Shown: positions 1 to 8,859 of the stretch, in pieces
How positions within the stretch are numbered: the first letter of the stretch is position 1
Layout: every line of letters begins with the position of its first letter
Origin: CAVPDA01 sp963702495
Lineage (GTDB): Bacteria > Pseudomonadota > Gammaproteobacteria > Burkholderiales > Rhodocyclaceae
Direction: 5' to 3'
NCBI GenBank assembly: GCA_963702495.1
Contig: CAVPDA010000012.1
Span: 61,733 to 125,732 of the forward strand
Length of the DNA stretch: 64,000 nucleotides
Notes under the pieces: generated by a model
The model's input: only the letters and a program-made list of their open reading frames with translations
Told to the model about the DNA's origin: nothing
Database searches by the model: none
Program-made: the position numbers and the translations under genes

Positions 1-627
1 ACCCGCGCCGGCGAGCTGCCGCCGTACGACGAGGCGCTGTTGCGGCGCGAGCTCGACCTGTTTCCCGACTGGTACGTCGCGCGCCACCTTGGCATGACCG
101 TGACGGTGTCGCAGCGCCAGGTGCTCGACGCAGCATTCGATCTGATAGTGAAGAGCAATCTGACCCAGCCCACGGTGTACGTTCATCGCGACTACATGCC
201 GCGCAACCTCATGCTGGCGACGCCCAACCCCGGGGTCATCGACTTCCAGGACGCCGTCATCGGCCCCATCACCTACGACGTGGCGTCGCTGTTCAAGGAC
301 GCGTTCCTGACCTGGCCGGAGGAACGGGTGCTGGACTGGACCATCCGCTACTGGGAGAAGGCGAAGCGCGCCGGCCTTCCGGTGGATCCCGACTTCGCCG
401 TCTTCTACCGCGACTTCGAATGGATGGGTCTGCAGCGCCATCTCAAGGTGCTGGGCATCTTCGCCCGCATCAACTACCGTGACGGCAAGCCGCATTATCT
501 GAAGGACACGCCGCGCTTCGTCGCCTACGTGCGCGAGGTCGCCCGGCGTTATCGCGAACTGACGCCGCTGCTGCGCCTGTTCGACGAACTCGAAGACTGC
601 GCACCTCCGGTGGGGTACACCTTTTGA
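1..627 (+). CDS. amgK: N-acetylmuramate/N-acetylglucosamine kinase AmgK, 5' end cut off by window
   Basis: The reading frame is open from base 1, so the N-terminus lies outside the window. The visible part is an aminoglycoside-phosphotransferase-fold kinase: the catalytic motif VHRDYMPRNLM (His-x-Asp with the downstream Asn) lies about residues 61-71 of the fragment, followed by the metal-binding VIDFQDAVIGP. In the known family AmgK phosphorylates MurNAc at the anomeric carbon in the cytoplasm, the first step of the recycling bypass that makes UDP-MurNAc without MurA. The uridylyltransferase gene murU follows 91 bp downstream on the same strand, which is the usual partner and supports AmgK over a generic phosphotransferase. 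Confidence 0.86.
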   Translation, partial: TRAGELPPYDEALLRRELDLFPDWYVARHLGMTVTVSQRQVLDAAFDLIVKSNLTQPTVYVHRDYMPRNLMLATPNPGVIDFQDAVIGPITYDVASLFKDAFLTWPEERVLDWTIRYWEKAKRAGLPVDPDFAVFYRDFEWMGLQRHLKVLGIFARINYRDGKPHYLKDTPRFVAYVREVARRYRELTPLLRLFDELEDCAPPVGYTF

Positions 628-718
628 AGCGGCCCCCGTGGCCCGCAGCGAGGACGCCGGCGGCCTGCCGTGACTTGCCGCTGCCGGCGGCCCGTTCATC
701 CGATTCCCGCACCTGCCG

Positions 719-1414
719 ATGAAGGCGATGATTCTGGCGGCGGGCCGCGGCGAGCGCATGCGACCGCTCACCGACACGCAGCCAAAACCGCTGCTGGTGG
801 TCGGCGGCAAGCCGCTCATCGTCTGGCACGTCGAACGCCTGGTGCGCGCCGGCATGCGCGACATCGTGATCAACCACGCCCATCTCGGCGGGCAGATCGA
901 GGCGGCGCTGGGCGAGGGCAGCTCCCACGGCGCGCGCATCATCTATTCCCCGGAACCGCCCGGCGCCCTGGGCACGGCAGGCGGCATCGCCAACGCGCTG
1001 CCGCTGCTGGGTTACCCCCCGTTCGTCGTGGTCAATGGCGACATCTGGTGCGACTACGACTTCGACCAGGTCACGGAGATCGCGGGCCGACTGCAGCAGC
1101 GGCGCCAGCTCGCCCATTTGCTCCTGGTAGCCAACCCGCCCCACCACCCGGCCGGCGACTTCAGCCTCGCCTTCGGGCGCGTCGCCGAGGACGGGGAACC
1201 GAAGCTCACCTTCGCCGGCATCGGCATCTATCAGCGCGCGCTGTTCGCGTCGGTGCCCGCGGGCGGAAAAGCCGAGCTCGCCCCCCTGCTGCGCGCCGCG
1301 ATGCGCGAGGACCGGATCAGCGGCGAGTACCTGCGCGGGCGCTGGGTCGACGTCGGCACGCCGCAGCGCCTGGCAACCCTCGACGCCGAACTGCGGGCCG
1401 GCGCCGCCGACTGA
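719..1414 (+). CDS. murU: N-acetylmuramate-1-phosphate uridylyltransferase MurU
   Basis: This 231-residue nucleotidyltransferase starts with the signature MKAMILAAGRGERMRPLT (residues 1-18), the nucleotide-binding loop of GlmU/RmlA-type enzymes, followed by KPLLVVGGKPLI and the metal-binding VVNGDIWCDYDF near residue 105. The length fits MurU (about 220-230 residues), and there is no C-terminal acyltransferase domain, which excludes GlmU. It would convert MurNAc-1-phosphate made by AmgK into UDP-MurNAc. Downstream of amgK and probably co-transcribed. A general sugar-phosphate nucleotidyltransferase is the alternative, but the context makes MurU most likely. Confidence 0.88.
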   Translation: MKAMILAAGRGERMRPLTDTQPKPLLVVGGKPLIVWHVERLVRAGMRDIVINHAHLGGQIEAALGEGSSHGARIIYSPEPPGALGTAGGIANALPLLGYPPFVVVNGDIWCDYDFDQVTEIAGRLQQRRQLAHLLLVANPPHHPAGDFSLAFGRVAEDGEPKLTFAGIGIYQRALFASVPAGGKAELAPLLRAAMREDRISGEYLRGRWVDVGTPQRLATLDAELRAGAAD

Positions 1415-1453
1415 ATCACTTCGCCCCGCGGCACGGTCGAAGCAGCGTGACGC

Positions 1454-1459
1454 TATAAT
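1454..1459 (+). promoter_or_regulatory. candidate -10 box upstream of pepP
   Basis: A perfect TATAAT lies 29 bases before the proposed GTG start of pepP, just after the murU stop. No good -35 hexamer sits at 16-18 bases upstream, so this is a partial match that would allow transcription of pepP-ubiH separately from amgK-murU. Confidence 0.35.
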
Positions 1460-1487
1460 CGAATCGACTTTCCGGAACGAATTGCCT

Positions 1488-2798
1488 GTGAATATCAGCC
1501 CCTACGCCGCGCGCCGTGCCCGCCTGCTGGAGAAGATGCAGCACGGCGTCGCCGTCGTGCCCACCGCCGCGGAGCGCATACGCAACCGCGACGCGCACTA
1601 TCCCTTCCGCTTCGACAGTTATTTCTACTACCTCACCGGGTTCACCGAGCCCGACGCCGCCCTGGTCCTGGTGGCGGGCGAACATCCGCAGTCGATCCTG
1701 TTCTGCCGCGACAAGGATCCCGAGCGCGAGATCTGGGACGGCCTGCGCCACGGCCCGCTGGCGGCCCAGGAAAGCTTCGGCTTCGACGCCGCCTTCGCCA
1801 TCGACATCTTCGATGCGCAGCTTGCCGACCTGCTGCGCAATCAGCCCAGCGTGTTCTACGCCCTCGGCTTCGATGCGGCATGGGATCAGCGCATCGTCGC
1901 CGCCCTCAACCGCGTGCGGGCGCTGACCCGGACCGGCGTGCGCGCCCCGGCGGCGATCTTCGACGTCCGCGTCCTGCTCGACGAGATGCGCCTGCTCAAG
2001 GACGAGCACGAGCTGTCGGCCATGCGCCGCGCCGCGGACATCTCCGCCGCTGCCCACCGGCGCGCCATGCACATCGCGCACCCCGGCCGCAACGAGTTCG
2101 AGGTCGAGGCGGAACTGCTGCACGAATTCCGCCGCCAGGGCGCGCAGGCGCCGGCCTACACACCGATCGTCGCCGGCGGCGCCAACGCCTGCATCCTGCA
2201 TTACGTCGAAAATGACCGGCCGCTGGGCGACGGCGACCTGCTGCTCATCGACGCCGGCTGCGAAGTGGACGGCTATGCTGCCGACATCACCCGCACCTTC
2301 CCCGTGAATGGCCGCTTCTCCGCCGCGCAGCGCGACGTGTATGAGATGGTGCTGGCGGCGCAGGCCGCGGCCATCGCGGCGGTCAAGCCGGGCAGCGCCT
2401 GGGACGCGCCGCACGAGGCGGCGCTGAAGGTGCTGGCGCAGGGCATGCTCGATCTGGGACTGCTCGCGGGCAGCGTCGACGCCGTTCTCGAATCCGGATC
2501 CTACAAGCGCTTCTACATGCACCGCACCGGCCACTGGCTCGGCCTCGACGTCCATGACGCCGGCGAATACAAGGTGGATGCGTCCTGGCGGCCGCTGCAG
2601 CCGGGCAATACCCTGACCGTCGAACCCGGCTGCTACATCCGGCCCGCAGACGACGTTCCCCCTGCCCTGTGGAACATCGGCATCCGCATCGAGGACGACG
2701 CGCTGGTGACCGCGCAAGGCTGCGAGATCCTCACCTGCGCGGCGCCGAAGAGCGTGGCAGAGATCGAACACTGGATGGCGCAACGTGGGGCGGGATGA
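1488..2798 (+). CDS. pepP: Xaa-Pro aminopeptidase P (M24B family)
   Basis: About 436 residues with the N-terminal AMP_N domain (SPYAARRARLLEKM) and a C-terminal pita-bread metallopeptidase domain. The dinuclear manganese site is visible: LLIDAGCEVDGYAADITRTF supplies the two aspartates, TGHWLGLDVHD the histidine, and TVEPGCY and GIRIEDD the two glutamates. The enzyme removes N-terminal residues preceding proline in the cytoplasm. The start could be TTG at 1482 or GTG at 1488; the latter matches family N-termini slightly better. It overlaps the next gene by 14 bases, and pepP-ubiH pairing is common in proteobacteria. Confidence 0.92.
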   Translation: MNISPYAARRARLLEKMQHGVAVVPTAAERIRNRDAHYPFRFDSYFYYLTGFTEPDAALVLVAGEHPQSILFCRDKDPEREIWDGLRHGPLAAQESFGFDAAFAIDIFDAQLADLLRNQPSVFYALGFDAAWDQRIVAALNRVRALTRTGVRAPAAIFDVRVLLDEMRLLKDEHELSAMRRAADISAAAHRRAMHIAHPGRNEFEVEAELLHEFRRQGAQAPAYTPIVAGGANACILHYVENDRPLGDGDLLLIDAGCEVDGYAADITRTFPVNGRFSAAQRDVYEMVLAAQAAAIAAVKPGSAWDAPHEAALKVLAQGMLDLGLLAGSVDAVLESGSYKRFYMHRTGHWLGLDVHDAGEYKVDASWRPLQPGNTLTVEPGCYIRPADDVPPALWNIGIRIEDDALVTAQGCEILTCAAPKSVAEIEHWMAQRGAG

Positions 2799-3933
2799 GG
2801 TCCTGATCGTCGGCGCCGGCCCCGTCGGCATGGCGCTGGCGCTGGCCCTGTCCCAGGCCGGCGTGCCGGCACGGCTGATCGAGGCGCGGGCGCGCGGCGC
2901 GGCGCAACGCGACCCGCGGGTGCTCGCCCTGTCCTACGGTTCGCGCCAGATCCTGGAGCGCCTCGGCGTGTGGCCGCAGATCCGCAGCACGCCGATCGAA
3001 ACCATCCACATCTCGCAGCAGGGCGCGTTCGGGCGCACCGTGATCCGCGCCGCCGACTACCGCCTGCCGGCCCTGGGCTACGTGGCCGATGCCGGCGGCA
3101 TCGCCGCCGCCCTGGACGCGGCGCTCGCGGCGCGCGGCATCGAACCGCAGTGCGCGACGCGGGTGGAGAACGTGGCGGCGGCAGCCGGGGATGCCATCGT
3201 CAGCATCAGCGGTGCTGCAGGCGCAGCAACGCTGTGCGCGCGGCTGGTGGCGCACGCCGAAGGCGCGGCGAATGCGCACGGCCGCCTGGTCGAGCGCGAC
3301 TACGGCCAGCAGGCGATCATCACCGTCGCCCATAGCGTGGAGCCGTTCCGCACCACGGCCTATGAACGCTTCACCGCCGGCGGTCCGCTCGCCCTGCTGC
3401 CCTACCAGGGCGGCTATGCCGTGGTGTATACGGTGCCGGCGGAGCAGGCGCAGGCCCTGCTCGGATTGGGCGATGCAGCCTTCCTCGATACCCTGCAGCG
3501 GCACTTCGGCACGCGCCTGCGCTTTGCCCGGGCGGGCCCGCGCACGGCGTTCCCGCTGGCGCTGCGACTGCGCCCGAAGCCGACCGCAGAGCGCTGCGTG
3601 TGGCTCGGCAATGCGGCGCAGACGCTGCATCCGGTGGCCGGCCAGGGCTTCAATCTCGCCCTGCGCGACGTGTGGTCCCTGGCCGAGCTGCTGCGGGAGA
3701 ACGCGGGCGCTGATCCGGGCAGCGCAGCCCTGCTCGCCCGCTATGCTGCGGCAAGGCGCATCGACCGCGGCGGCACCATCGGCTTCACCGACAACCTGAT
3801 CCGTGTCTTCGGCAGCGCCAATCCGCTGCTGGCGGCAGGCCGCGGCGGCGGGCTGGCATTGCTCGACATCCTGCCTCCACTGCGAGCATTCGTCGCCAAG
3901 CGCATGATTTTCGGTGCCCGCGCCTGGCCATGA
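2785..3933 (+). CDS. ubiH: FAD-dependent ubiquinone-biosynthesis hydroxylase (UbiH/UbiF/VisC family)
   Basis: 382 residues with the FAD-binding dinucleotide fold VLIVGAGPVGMALALAL at residues 6-22 and the second FAD motif GNAAQTLHPVAGQGFNLALRD near residue 275, both diagnostic of the aromatic-ring hydroxylases of ubiquinone synthesis. GTG start overlapping the end of pepP by 14 bases indicates translational coupling. The family hydroxylates successive ring carbons of the octaprenyl intermediate at the membrane. UbiH is preferred from the pepP-ubiH gene order, but regiospecificity cannot be read from sequence; UbiF and UbiI are close relatives. Confidence 0.85.
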   Translation: MGRDEVLIVGAGPVGMALALALSQAGVPARLIEARARGAAQRDPRVLALSYGSRQILERLGVWPQIRSTPIETIHISQQGAFGRTVIRAADYRLPALGYVADAGGIAAALDAALAARGIEPQCATRVENVAAAAGDAIVSISGAAGAATLCARLVAHAEGAANAHGRLVERDYGQQAIITVAHSVEPFRTTAYERFTAGGPLALLPYQGGYAVVYTVPAEQAQALLGLGDAAFLDTLQRHFGTRLRFARAGPRTAFPLALRLRPKPTAERCVWLGNAAQTLHPVAGQGFNLALRDVWSLAELLRENAGADPGSAALLARYAAARRIDRGGTIGFTDNLIRVFGSANPLLAAGRGGGLALLDILPPLRAFVAKRMIFGARAWP

Positions 3934-3989
3934 TCCGGCGCCGAACCGGCACAAAAAAATTTTTGCGCCCCTCCGCCTTGCGCTTTGAT

Positions 3990-3995
3990 TAAAAT
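3990..3995 (+). promoter_or_regulatory. candidate dusB-fis promoter -10 with GC-rich discriminator
   Basis: TAAAAT lies 43 bases before the dusB start, preceded by A/T-rich sequence (runs of A and T at 3952-3964) and followed at once by AGCGCGCTCCCCC. A GC-rich discriminator is the hallmark of growth-rate and stringently controlled promoters, and in enterobacteria the dusB-fis promoter behaves that way. No convincing -35 hexamer is present at the expected distance, so the site is tentative. Confidence 0.4.
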
Positions 3996-4037
3996 AGCGC
4001 GCTCCCCCACCGCAAGCGGCGCCCGCAACAACAATCC

Positions 4038-5054
4038 ATGCAATTCGCCGGCTTCACGCTCCGCAACAATCTCTTTGTCGCACCGATGGCCGGGGTCACC
4101 GATCGTCCGTTCCGCCAGTTGTGCAAGACAATGGGCGCCGGACTGGCGGTATCCGAGATGGTCACCTCCAACTCGCTGCTCTACGGCAGCGAGAAGACCC
4201 GGCGCCGCGCCAACCACGAAGGCGAGGTCGCGCCGGTGTCGGTGCAGATCGCCGGCGCGGACCCGGCGATGATGGCGCAGGCGGCGCGCTACAACGTCGA
4301 GCGCGGCGCCCGCATCATCGACATCAACATGGGCTGCCCGGCGAAGAAGGTCTGCAATGTCATGGCCGGCTCGGCCCTGCTGCAGAACGAGCCTCTGGTG
4401 GCGCGCATCATCGACGCCGTGGTCGGCGCGGTGGCTGTGCCGGTGACGCTGAAAATCCGCACCGGCTGGGACCGCAGCCACCGCAATGCGCGCACCGTCG
4501 CGCGCATCGCCGAGGAATGCGGCATCCGGGCGCTGGCCATCCACGGCCGCACCCGCGCCTGCCAGTATCAGGGCGAGGCGGAATACGACACCATCGGCGA
4601 GGTCAAGGCGCAGGCGCGCATCCCGGTCATCGCCAACGGCGACATCGACTCGCCGCACAAGGCCAAACACGTGCTCGACTACACCGGTGCGGACGGGGTC
4701 ATGATCGGCCGCGCGGCCCAGGGCCGGCCGTGGATCTTCCGCGAGATCGAGCACTTCCTGAAGACCGGCGAGCTGCTGCCGCCGCCGCTGGTGAGCGAAA
4801 TCCACCAGGTGATGCGCGGCCACCTCGACGACCTCTACGCGTTCTACGGCGCGCAGACGGGGGTGCGCATCGCGCGCAAGCACATCGCATGGTACACCCG
4901 GGGCCTGGCCGGCTCGGCGCAGTTTCGCCACGCCATGAACCAGTTGCAGACCCTGGAGGAGCAGATCGCCGCCACCGACCGTTTCTTCCTCGCTCAGGCG
5001 CGCCTGGATGCGCGGCTGCGCTACCTGGAAGTTCCGGAGAGCCTCGCCGCATGA
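4038..5054 (+). CDS. dusB: tRNA-dihydrouridine synthase DusB
   Basis: 338 residues, the usual size for DusB. The FMN-binding TIM barrel begins with VAPMAGVTDRPFRQLC (residues 15-30); NMGCPAKKVC near residue 95 carries the catalytic cysteine, and GADGVMIGRAAQGRPW near residue 220 binds the flavin phosphate. It reduces specific uridines in the tRNA D-loop using NADPH. The stop overlaps the fis start (ATGA), reproducing the well-known dusB-fis operon. Confidence 0.96.
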   Translation: MQFAGFTLRNNLFVAPMAGVTDRPFRQLCKTMGAGLAVSEMVTSNSLLYGSEKTRRRANHEGEVAPVSVQIAGADPAMMAQAARYNVERGARIIDINMGCPAKKVCNVMAGSALLQNEPLVARIIDAVVGAVAVPVTLKIRTGWDRSHRNARTVARIAEECGIRALAIHGRTRACQYQGEAEYDTIGEVKAQARIPVIANGDIDSPHKAKHVLDYTGADGVMIGRAAQGRPWIFREIEHFLKTGELLPPPLVSEIHQVMRGHLDDLYAFYGAQTGVRIARKHIAWYTRGLAGSAQFRHAMNQLQTLEEQIAATDRFFLAQARLDARLRYLEVPESLAA

Positions 5055-5284
5055 GCCGCAGCGATATCGCCGAATGCGTGCGCCGCAGCCTGGAGCGCTA
5101 TTTCCGCGATCTGGACGGCGAACGGCCGTGTGCCATCTACGAGATGGTGCTGACGCAGGTCGAACGGCCCATGCTGGAAGTGGTGATGCGCGAGGCGAAC
5201 GGCAACCAGAGCCTGGCGGCCGACCTGCTCGGCATCAACCGCAACACCCTGCGGCGCAAGCTGCAGGACAACGACTTGATTTGA
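5051..5284 (+). CDS. fis: DNA-binding protein Fis
   Basis: A 77-residue protein whose C-terminus holds the Fis helix-turn-helix: ANGNQSLAADLLGINRNTLR (roughly residues 48-67) then the basic KLQDNDLI. Length and order match beta- and gammaproteobacterial Fis (75-98 residues), a nucleoid protein that bends DNA and stimulates rRNA promoters and recombination. Translation starts at the ATG overlapping the dusB stop, so synthesis is likely coupled. The 100 bases to purH contain no obvious terminator. Confidence 0.95.
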   Translation: MSRSDIAECVRRSLERYFRDLDGERPCAIYEMVLTQVERPMLEVVMREANGNQSLAADLLGINRNTLRRKLQDNDLI

Positions 5285-5384
5285 GATCCCCGCCGCCGAT
5301 CGTGCCGATCAACACGGATTCGAGCCTGGCTTCGAGACCCGTGGCGGCGCGCGATCCGCAGCGATAGTCCACTCATTCGCAGCC

Positions 5385-6944
5385 ATGAAAGTCACCCAAG
5401 CCCTGATCAGCGTCTCCGACAAGAGCGGCATCGTCGAATTTTGCCGTTCCCTCCATCAGCTCGGCATCAAGCTGTTGTCCACCGGCGGCAGCGCGAAGCT
5501 GCTGCGCGATGCGGGCCTGCCCGTAACCGAGGTATCCGAATACACCGGCTTCCCCGAGATGCTGGACGGCCGCGTCAAGACGCTGCATCCGAAGATACAC
5601 GGCGGCATTCTGGCGCGGCGCGATGCGCCCGAGCATCTCGCGGCCATCGACAAGGCCGGCATTCCGCGCATCGACCTGGTGGTGGTGAATCTCTACCCCT
5701 TCCGCCAGACCGTGGCGAATCCGGACTGCACCCTGGAGGAGGCGATCGAGAACATCGACATCGGCGGCCCCACCATGGTGCGGGCGGCGGCGAAGAATCA
5801 CGCCGGCGTGGCGGTGGTGACCGACCCGGCAGACTATGGAAAGATCATCGAAGAACTGCGCGCCGGGGGCGGCGAGATCAGCGCCGCCACGCGCTTCGCG
5901 CTGGCGAAAGGCGCCTTCACCCACACCGCCCGCTACGACGGCGCGATCGCAAATTACCTGACCAGCCTGGATGCGGACAACCGGCGCGGCGAGTTCCCCG
6001 ACCGGCTGCAACTCGCGTTCGACAAGCTGCAGCCGATGCGCTACGGCGAGAATCCGCACCAGCAGGCGGCGTTCTATCGCGAGCCCGACGCCGCCGCCGG
6101 CGCCGTCTCCAGCTACCGCCAATTGCAGGGCAAGGAGCTGTCCTACAACAACATCGGCGATGCCGACGCCGCCTGGGAATGCGTCAAGAGCTTCGACGCG
6201 ACCGCCTGCGTCATCGTCAAGCACGCCAATCCCTGCGGCGTGGCGCTCGGCGCGACGCCTCTCGAAGCCTACCGCAAAGCCTTCGCCACCGACCCGACCT
6301 CGGCTTTCGGCGGCATCATCGCCTTCAACTGTGCCCTCGACGAGGCGGCAGCCGAGGCTGTCACCCAGCAGTTCATGGAAGTGCTGATCGCCCCGGACAT
6401 CACCGCCGAGGCGCAGCAGATCCTGGCGGCGAAGCAGAACGTGCGAGTGCTCCAGGTTCCCTTGGGCGAGGCGACGCGCGGCTTCGATTTCAAGCGCGTG
6501 GCCGGCGGTCTTCTGGTGCAGAATTTCGATGCCGCGCGCATCGCGCCGGCGGATCTCAAGGTGGTGACCCGGCGCCATCCTACGGAGCAGGAGCTGGGCG
6601 ACCTGCTGTTCGCCTGGCGCGTGGCGAAGTACGTGAAGTCGAACGCCATCGTCTATTGCCGCGACGGCCACACCGTCGGCGTCGGCGCCGGTCAGATGAG
6701 CCGGGTGGACTCGGCGCGCATCGCCGCCATCAAGGCGGAGAACGCCGGCCTCGCCATCGCCGGCTCGGTGGTGGCCTCGGACGCCTTCTTCCCCTTCCGC
6801 GACGGCCTCGACGTGCTCGCCAAAGCCGGCGCCCGGGCCGTGATCCAGCCCGGCGGCAGCGTGCGCGATGCGGAAGTGATCGCCGCCGCCGACGAGCACG
6901 GCCTGGCCATGGTGTTCACGGGCTTCCGCCACTTCCGCCATTGA
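5385..6944 (+). CDS. purH: bifunctional AICAR formyltransferase / IMP cyclohydrolase PurH
   Basis: 519 residues, typical for PurH. The N-terminal cyclohydrolase (MGS-like) domain shows LISVSDKSGIVEF and LLSTGGSAKLL, with GRVKTLHPKIHGGIL around residue 65. The C-terminal transformylase domain shows LRYGENPHQ-type sequence (MRYGENPHQQAAFY, about residue 219), the catalytic VKHANPCGVA (about residue 280) and AFGGIIAFN. It catalyses the last two steps of de novo IMP synthesis. purD lies 0.6 kb downstream with pagP between them. Confidence 0.97.
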   Translation: MKVTQALISVSDKSGIVEFCRSLHQLGIKLLSTGGSAKLLRDAGLPVTEVSEYTGFPEMLDGRVKTLHPKIHGGILARRDAPEHLAAIDKAGIPRIDLVVVNLYPFRQTVANPDCTLEEAIENIDIGGPTMVRAAAKNHAGVAVVTDPADYGKIIEELRAGGGEISAATRFALAKGAFTHTARYDGAIANYLTSLDADNRRGEFPDRLQLAFDKLQPMRYGENPHQQAAFYREPDAAAGAVSSYRQLQGKELSYNNIGDADAAWECVKSFDATACVIVKHANPCGVALGATPLEAYRKAFATDPTSAFGGIIAFNCALDEAAAEAVTQQFMEVLIAPDITAEAQQILAAKQNVRVLQVPLGEATRGFDFKRVAGGLLVQNFDAARIAPADLKVVTRRHPTEQELGDLLFAWRVAKYVKSNAIVYCRDGHTVGVGAGQMSRVDSARIAAIKAENAGLAIAGSVVASDAFFPFRDGLDVLAKAGARAVIQPGGSVRDAEVIAAADEHGLAMVFTGFRHFRH

Positions 6945-6949
6945 GCAGC

Positions 6950-7552
6950 ATGCAGACATTCATGATCCTACGCGCCGCCATCCGCTCGACTCGCCGCATC
7001 CTGCCGGCGCTTGCGCTGTCCCTGTTCGCCTCCGCCGCCAGTGCCGAGTACTGCGACTGGGGCTGGCAATGGCTCGCCAATTCCTGCGACGGCGCAGTCA
7101 AGGCGTACAAGGGCGGCGCCTACGATCTGTACCTGACCGGCTACGCCTACCACGGCCGCGGCACCTATAGCGACGAGGCCCTCAACGACCAGAACGAGCA
7201 GGCGTGGGGAGCCGGCATCGGCCGCACCCACATCGACGAGCGCAACAATTCCCATGGCATCTACTTCATGGGATTCAAGGACTCCCACTACAAGCCCGAG
7301 TGGCTGCTCGGCTACAGCTGGCTGGCGCGCTGGGAGCTCGTCGAGCACCTCAACGTCGGCGTCGGCGTCACCGCCGGCTTCACCACCCGCACCGACTACT
7401 GCGATTACCTGTGCCCGGTTCCCTACATCCTGCCGCTGGGCGCGCTCGAGTATCGCAAGGTATCGCTGATGGCAACCTGGGTGCCGAAGCTGCCGGGTGC
7501 CGAAGGCAATGGCGACGTGCTCTTCCTTTTCGGCAAGATCTCCTTCGACTGA
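6950..7552 (+). CDS. pagP: lipid A palmitoyltransferase PagP
   Basis: 200 residues with an N-terminal signal peptide ending near SAASAEYC. The mature part matches the PagP beta-barrel: an active-site His in GYAYHGRGTY, the catalytic Asp-Ser in GFKDSHYKPEW (FKDS motif), and the conserved VGVGVTAGFTTRTDY barrel strand. PagP is an outer-membrane enzyme that moves a palmitate from phospholipid to lipid A, hiding the cell from cationic peptides and host receptors. It begins 5 bases after purH on the same strand and so probably relies on purine-operon transcription at least in part, an unusual neighbour for it. The mature protein has six additional cysteines near its termini and loop. Confidence 0.88.
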   Translation: MQTFMILRAAIRSTRRILPALALSLFASAASAEYCDWGWQWLANSCDGAVKAYKGGAYDLYLTGYAYHGRGTYSDEALNDQNEQAWGAGIGRTHIDERNNSHGIYFMGFKDSHYKPEWLLGYSWLARWELVEHLNVGVGVTAGFTTRTDYCDYLCPVPYILPLGALEYRKVSLMATWVPKLPGAEGNGDVLFLFGKISFD

Positions 7553-7567
7553 CATCGGATCCCCGCC

Positions 7568-8845
7568 ATGAAATTGCTGGTCATCGGTTCCGGCGGTCGC
7601 GAGCACGCACTGGCCTGGCGTCTGGCGCAGAGCCAGAGGGTACAAATGGTCTTCGTGGCGCCGGGCAACGCCGGCACTGCGCGCGAACCCGGCCTGATGA
7701 ACGTGCCGATTACCGATATCGACACCTTGGCGGCCTTCGTACAGCGGCAGCAGGTCCACTTCACCGTGGTCGGTCCGGAGGCCCCGCTGGCGGCGGGCGT
7801 AGTGAACGCCTTCCGCGCCAAGAACCTGGCGATCTTCGGCCCGACGCGCGAGGCGGCCCAGCTCGAAAGCTCGAAGGACTTCGCCAAGCGCTTCCTGACG
7901 CGCCACAAGATTCCCACGGCGCGCTTCCAGACCTTCGCGGACGCCACGGCGGCCCATGCCTATCTCGACGCCAACGGTGCGCCGATCGTGATCAAGGCCG
8001 ACGGCCTGGCCGCCGGCAAGGGAGTGGTCGTGGCGACGACGCTGGCCGAGGCGCACGCCGCCGTGGACGCGATGCTGGTGGACAATCGCATGGGCGATGC
8101 CGGCGCGCGCGTGGTGATCGAGGAATTCCTCGACGGCGAGGAGGCGAGCTTCATCTGCATGTGCGACGGCACGCATGCGCTGCCGCTCGCCACCAGCCAG
8201 GACCACAAGCGGCTGCGCGACGGCGACGAGGGACCCAATACCGGCGGCATGGGCGCCTATTCCCCGGCGCCGGTGGTGACGCCGGAGATTCATGCCCGGG
8301 TCATGCGCGAGGTGATCCAGCCGACGCTGGCCGGGATGGCGCAGCAGGGCCTGCCCTACACCGGCTTCCTCTATGCCGGGCTGATGATCGACAAGTCCGG
8401 CGGCATCAAGGTGCTGGAGTACAACTGCCGCATGGGCGACCCGGAAACCCAGCCCATCATGATGCGGCTCAAGAGCGACCTGGTCGAGTTGATGGAGGCA
8501 GCGCTCGCGGCACGCCTCGATCAGGCGCAGGTCGAGTGGGACCGGCGCTGCGCCCTCGGCGTCGTGATGGCGGCGGCGGGCTATCCGGAGGATCCGCGCA
8601 AGGGCGACGCCATCAGCGGCCTGCCGCGGGCGGCGGACGACGTGCATGTGTTCCATGCCGGAACCGCCGAGCGGGATGGGCAGATGGTCGTCAACGGCGG
8701 GCGCGTGCTGTGCGTCACAGCCCTCGGCGACACGGTCAAGATCGCGCAGAGGCAGGCGTACGAGGCATGCGACCGGATACGCTTCGACGGCATGCAGTAC
8801 CGGCGCGACATCGGACACCGCGCCCTGGCGCCGAGAAGGGCCTGA
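7568..8845 (+). CDS. purD: phosphoribosylamine-glycine ligase (GAR synthetase) PurD
   Basis: 425 residues, standard length. The N-terminal domain starts MKLLVIGSGGREHALAW; the ATP-grasp core has VIKADGLAAGKGVVVA (about residue 142), EEFLDGEEAS and TGGMGAYSPAP, and the metal-binding EYNCRMGDPETQ near residue 283. Second step of de novo purine synthesis, joining phosphoribosylamine and glycine. It lies 16 bases after pagP and 14 bases before hemF in one apparent transcription unit with purH. Confidence 0.97.
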   Translation: MKLLVIGSGGREHALAWRLAQSQRVQMVFVAPGNAGTAREPGLMNVPITDIDTLAAFVQRQQVHFTVVGPEAPLAAGVVNAFRAKNLAIFGPTREAAQLESSKDFAKRFLTRHKIPTARFQTFADATAAHAYLDANGAPIVIKADGLAAGKGVVVATTLAEAHAAVDAMLVDNRMGDAGARVVIEEFLDGEEASFICMCDGTHALPLATSQDHKRLRDGDEGPNTGGMGAYSPAPVVTPEIHARVMREVIQPTLAGMAQQGLPYTGFLYAGLMIDKSGGIKVLEYNCRMGDPETQPIMMRLKSDLVELMEAALAARLDQAQVEWDRRCALGVVMAAAGYPEDPRKGDAISGLPRAADDVHVFHAGTAERDGQMVVNGGRVLCVTALGDTVKIAQRQAYEACDRIRFDGMQYRRDIGHRALAPRRA

Positions 8846-8859
8846 GCACAGGGAACGCC

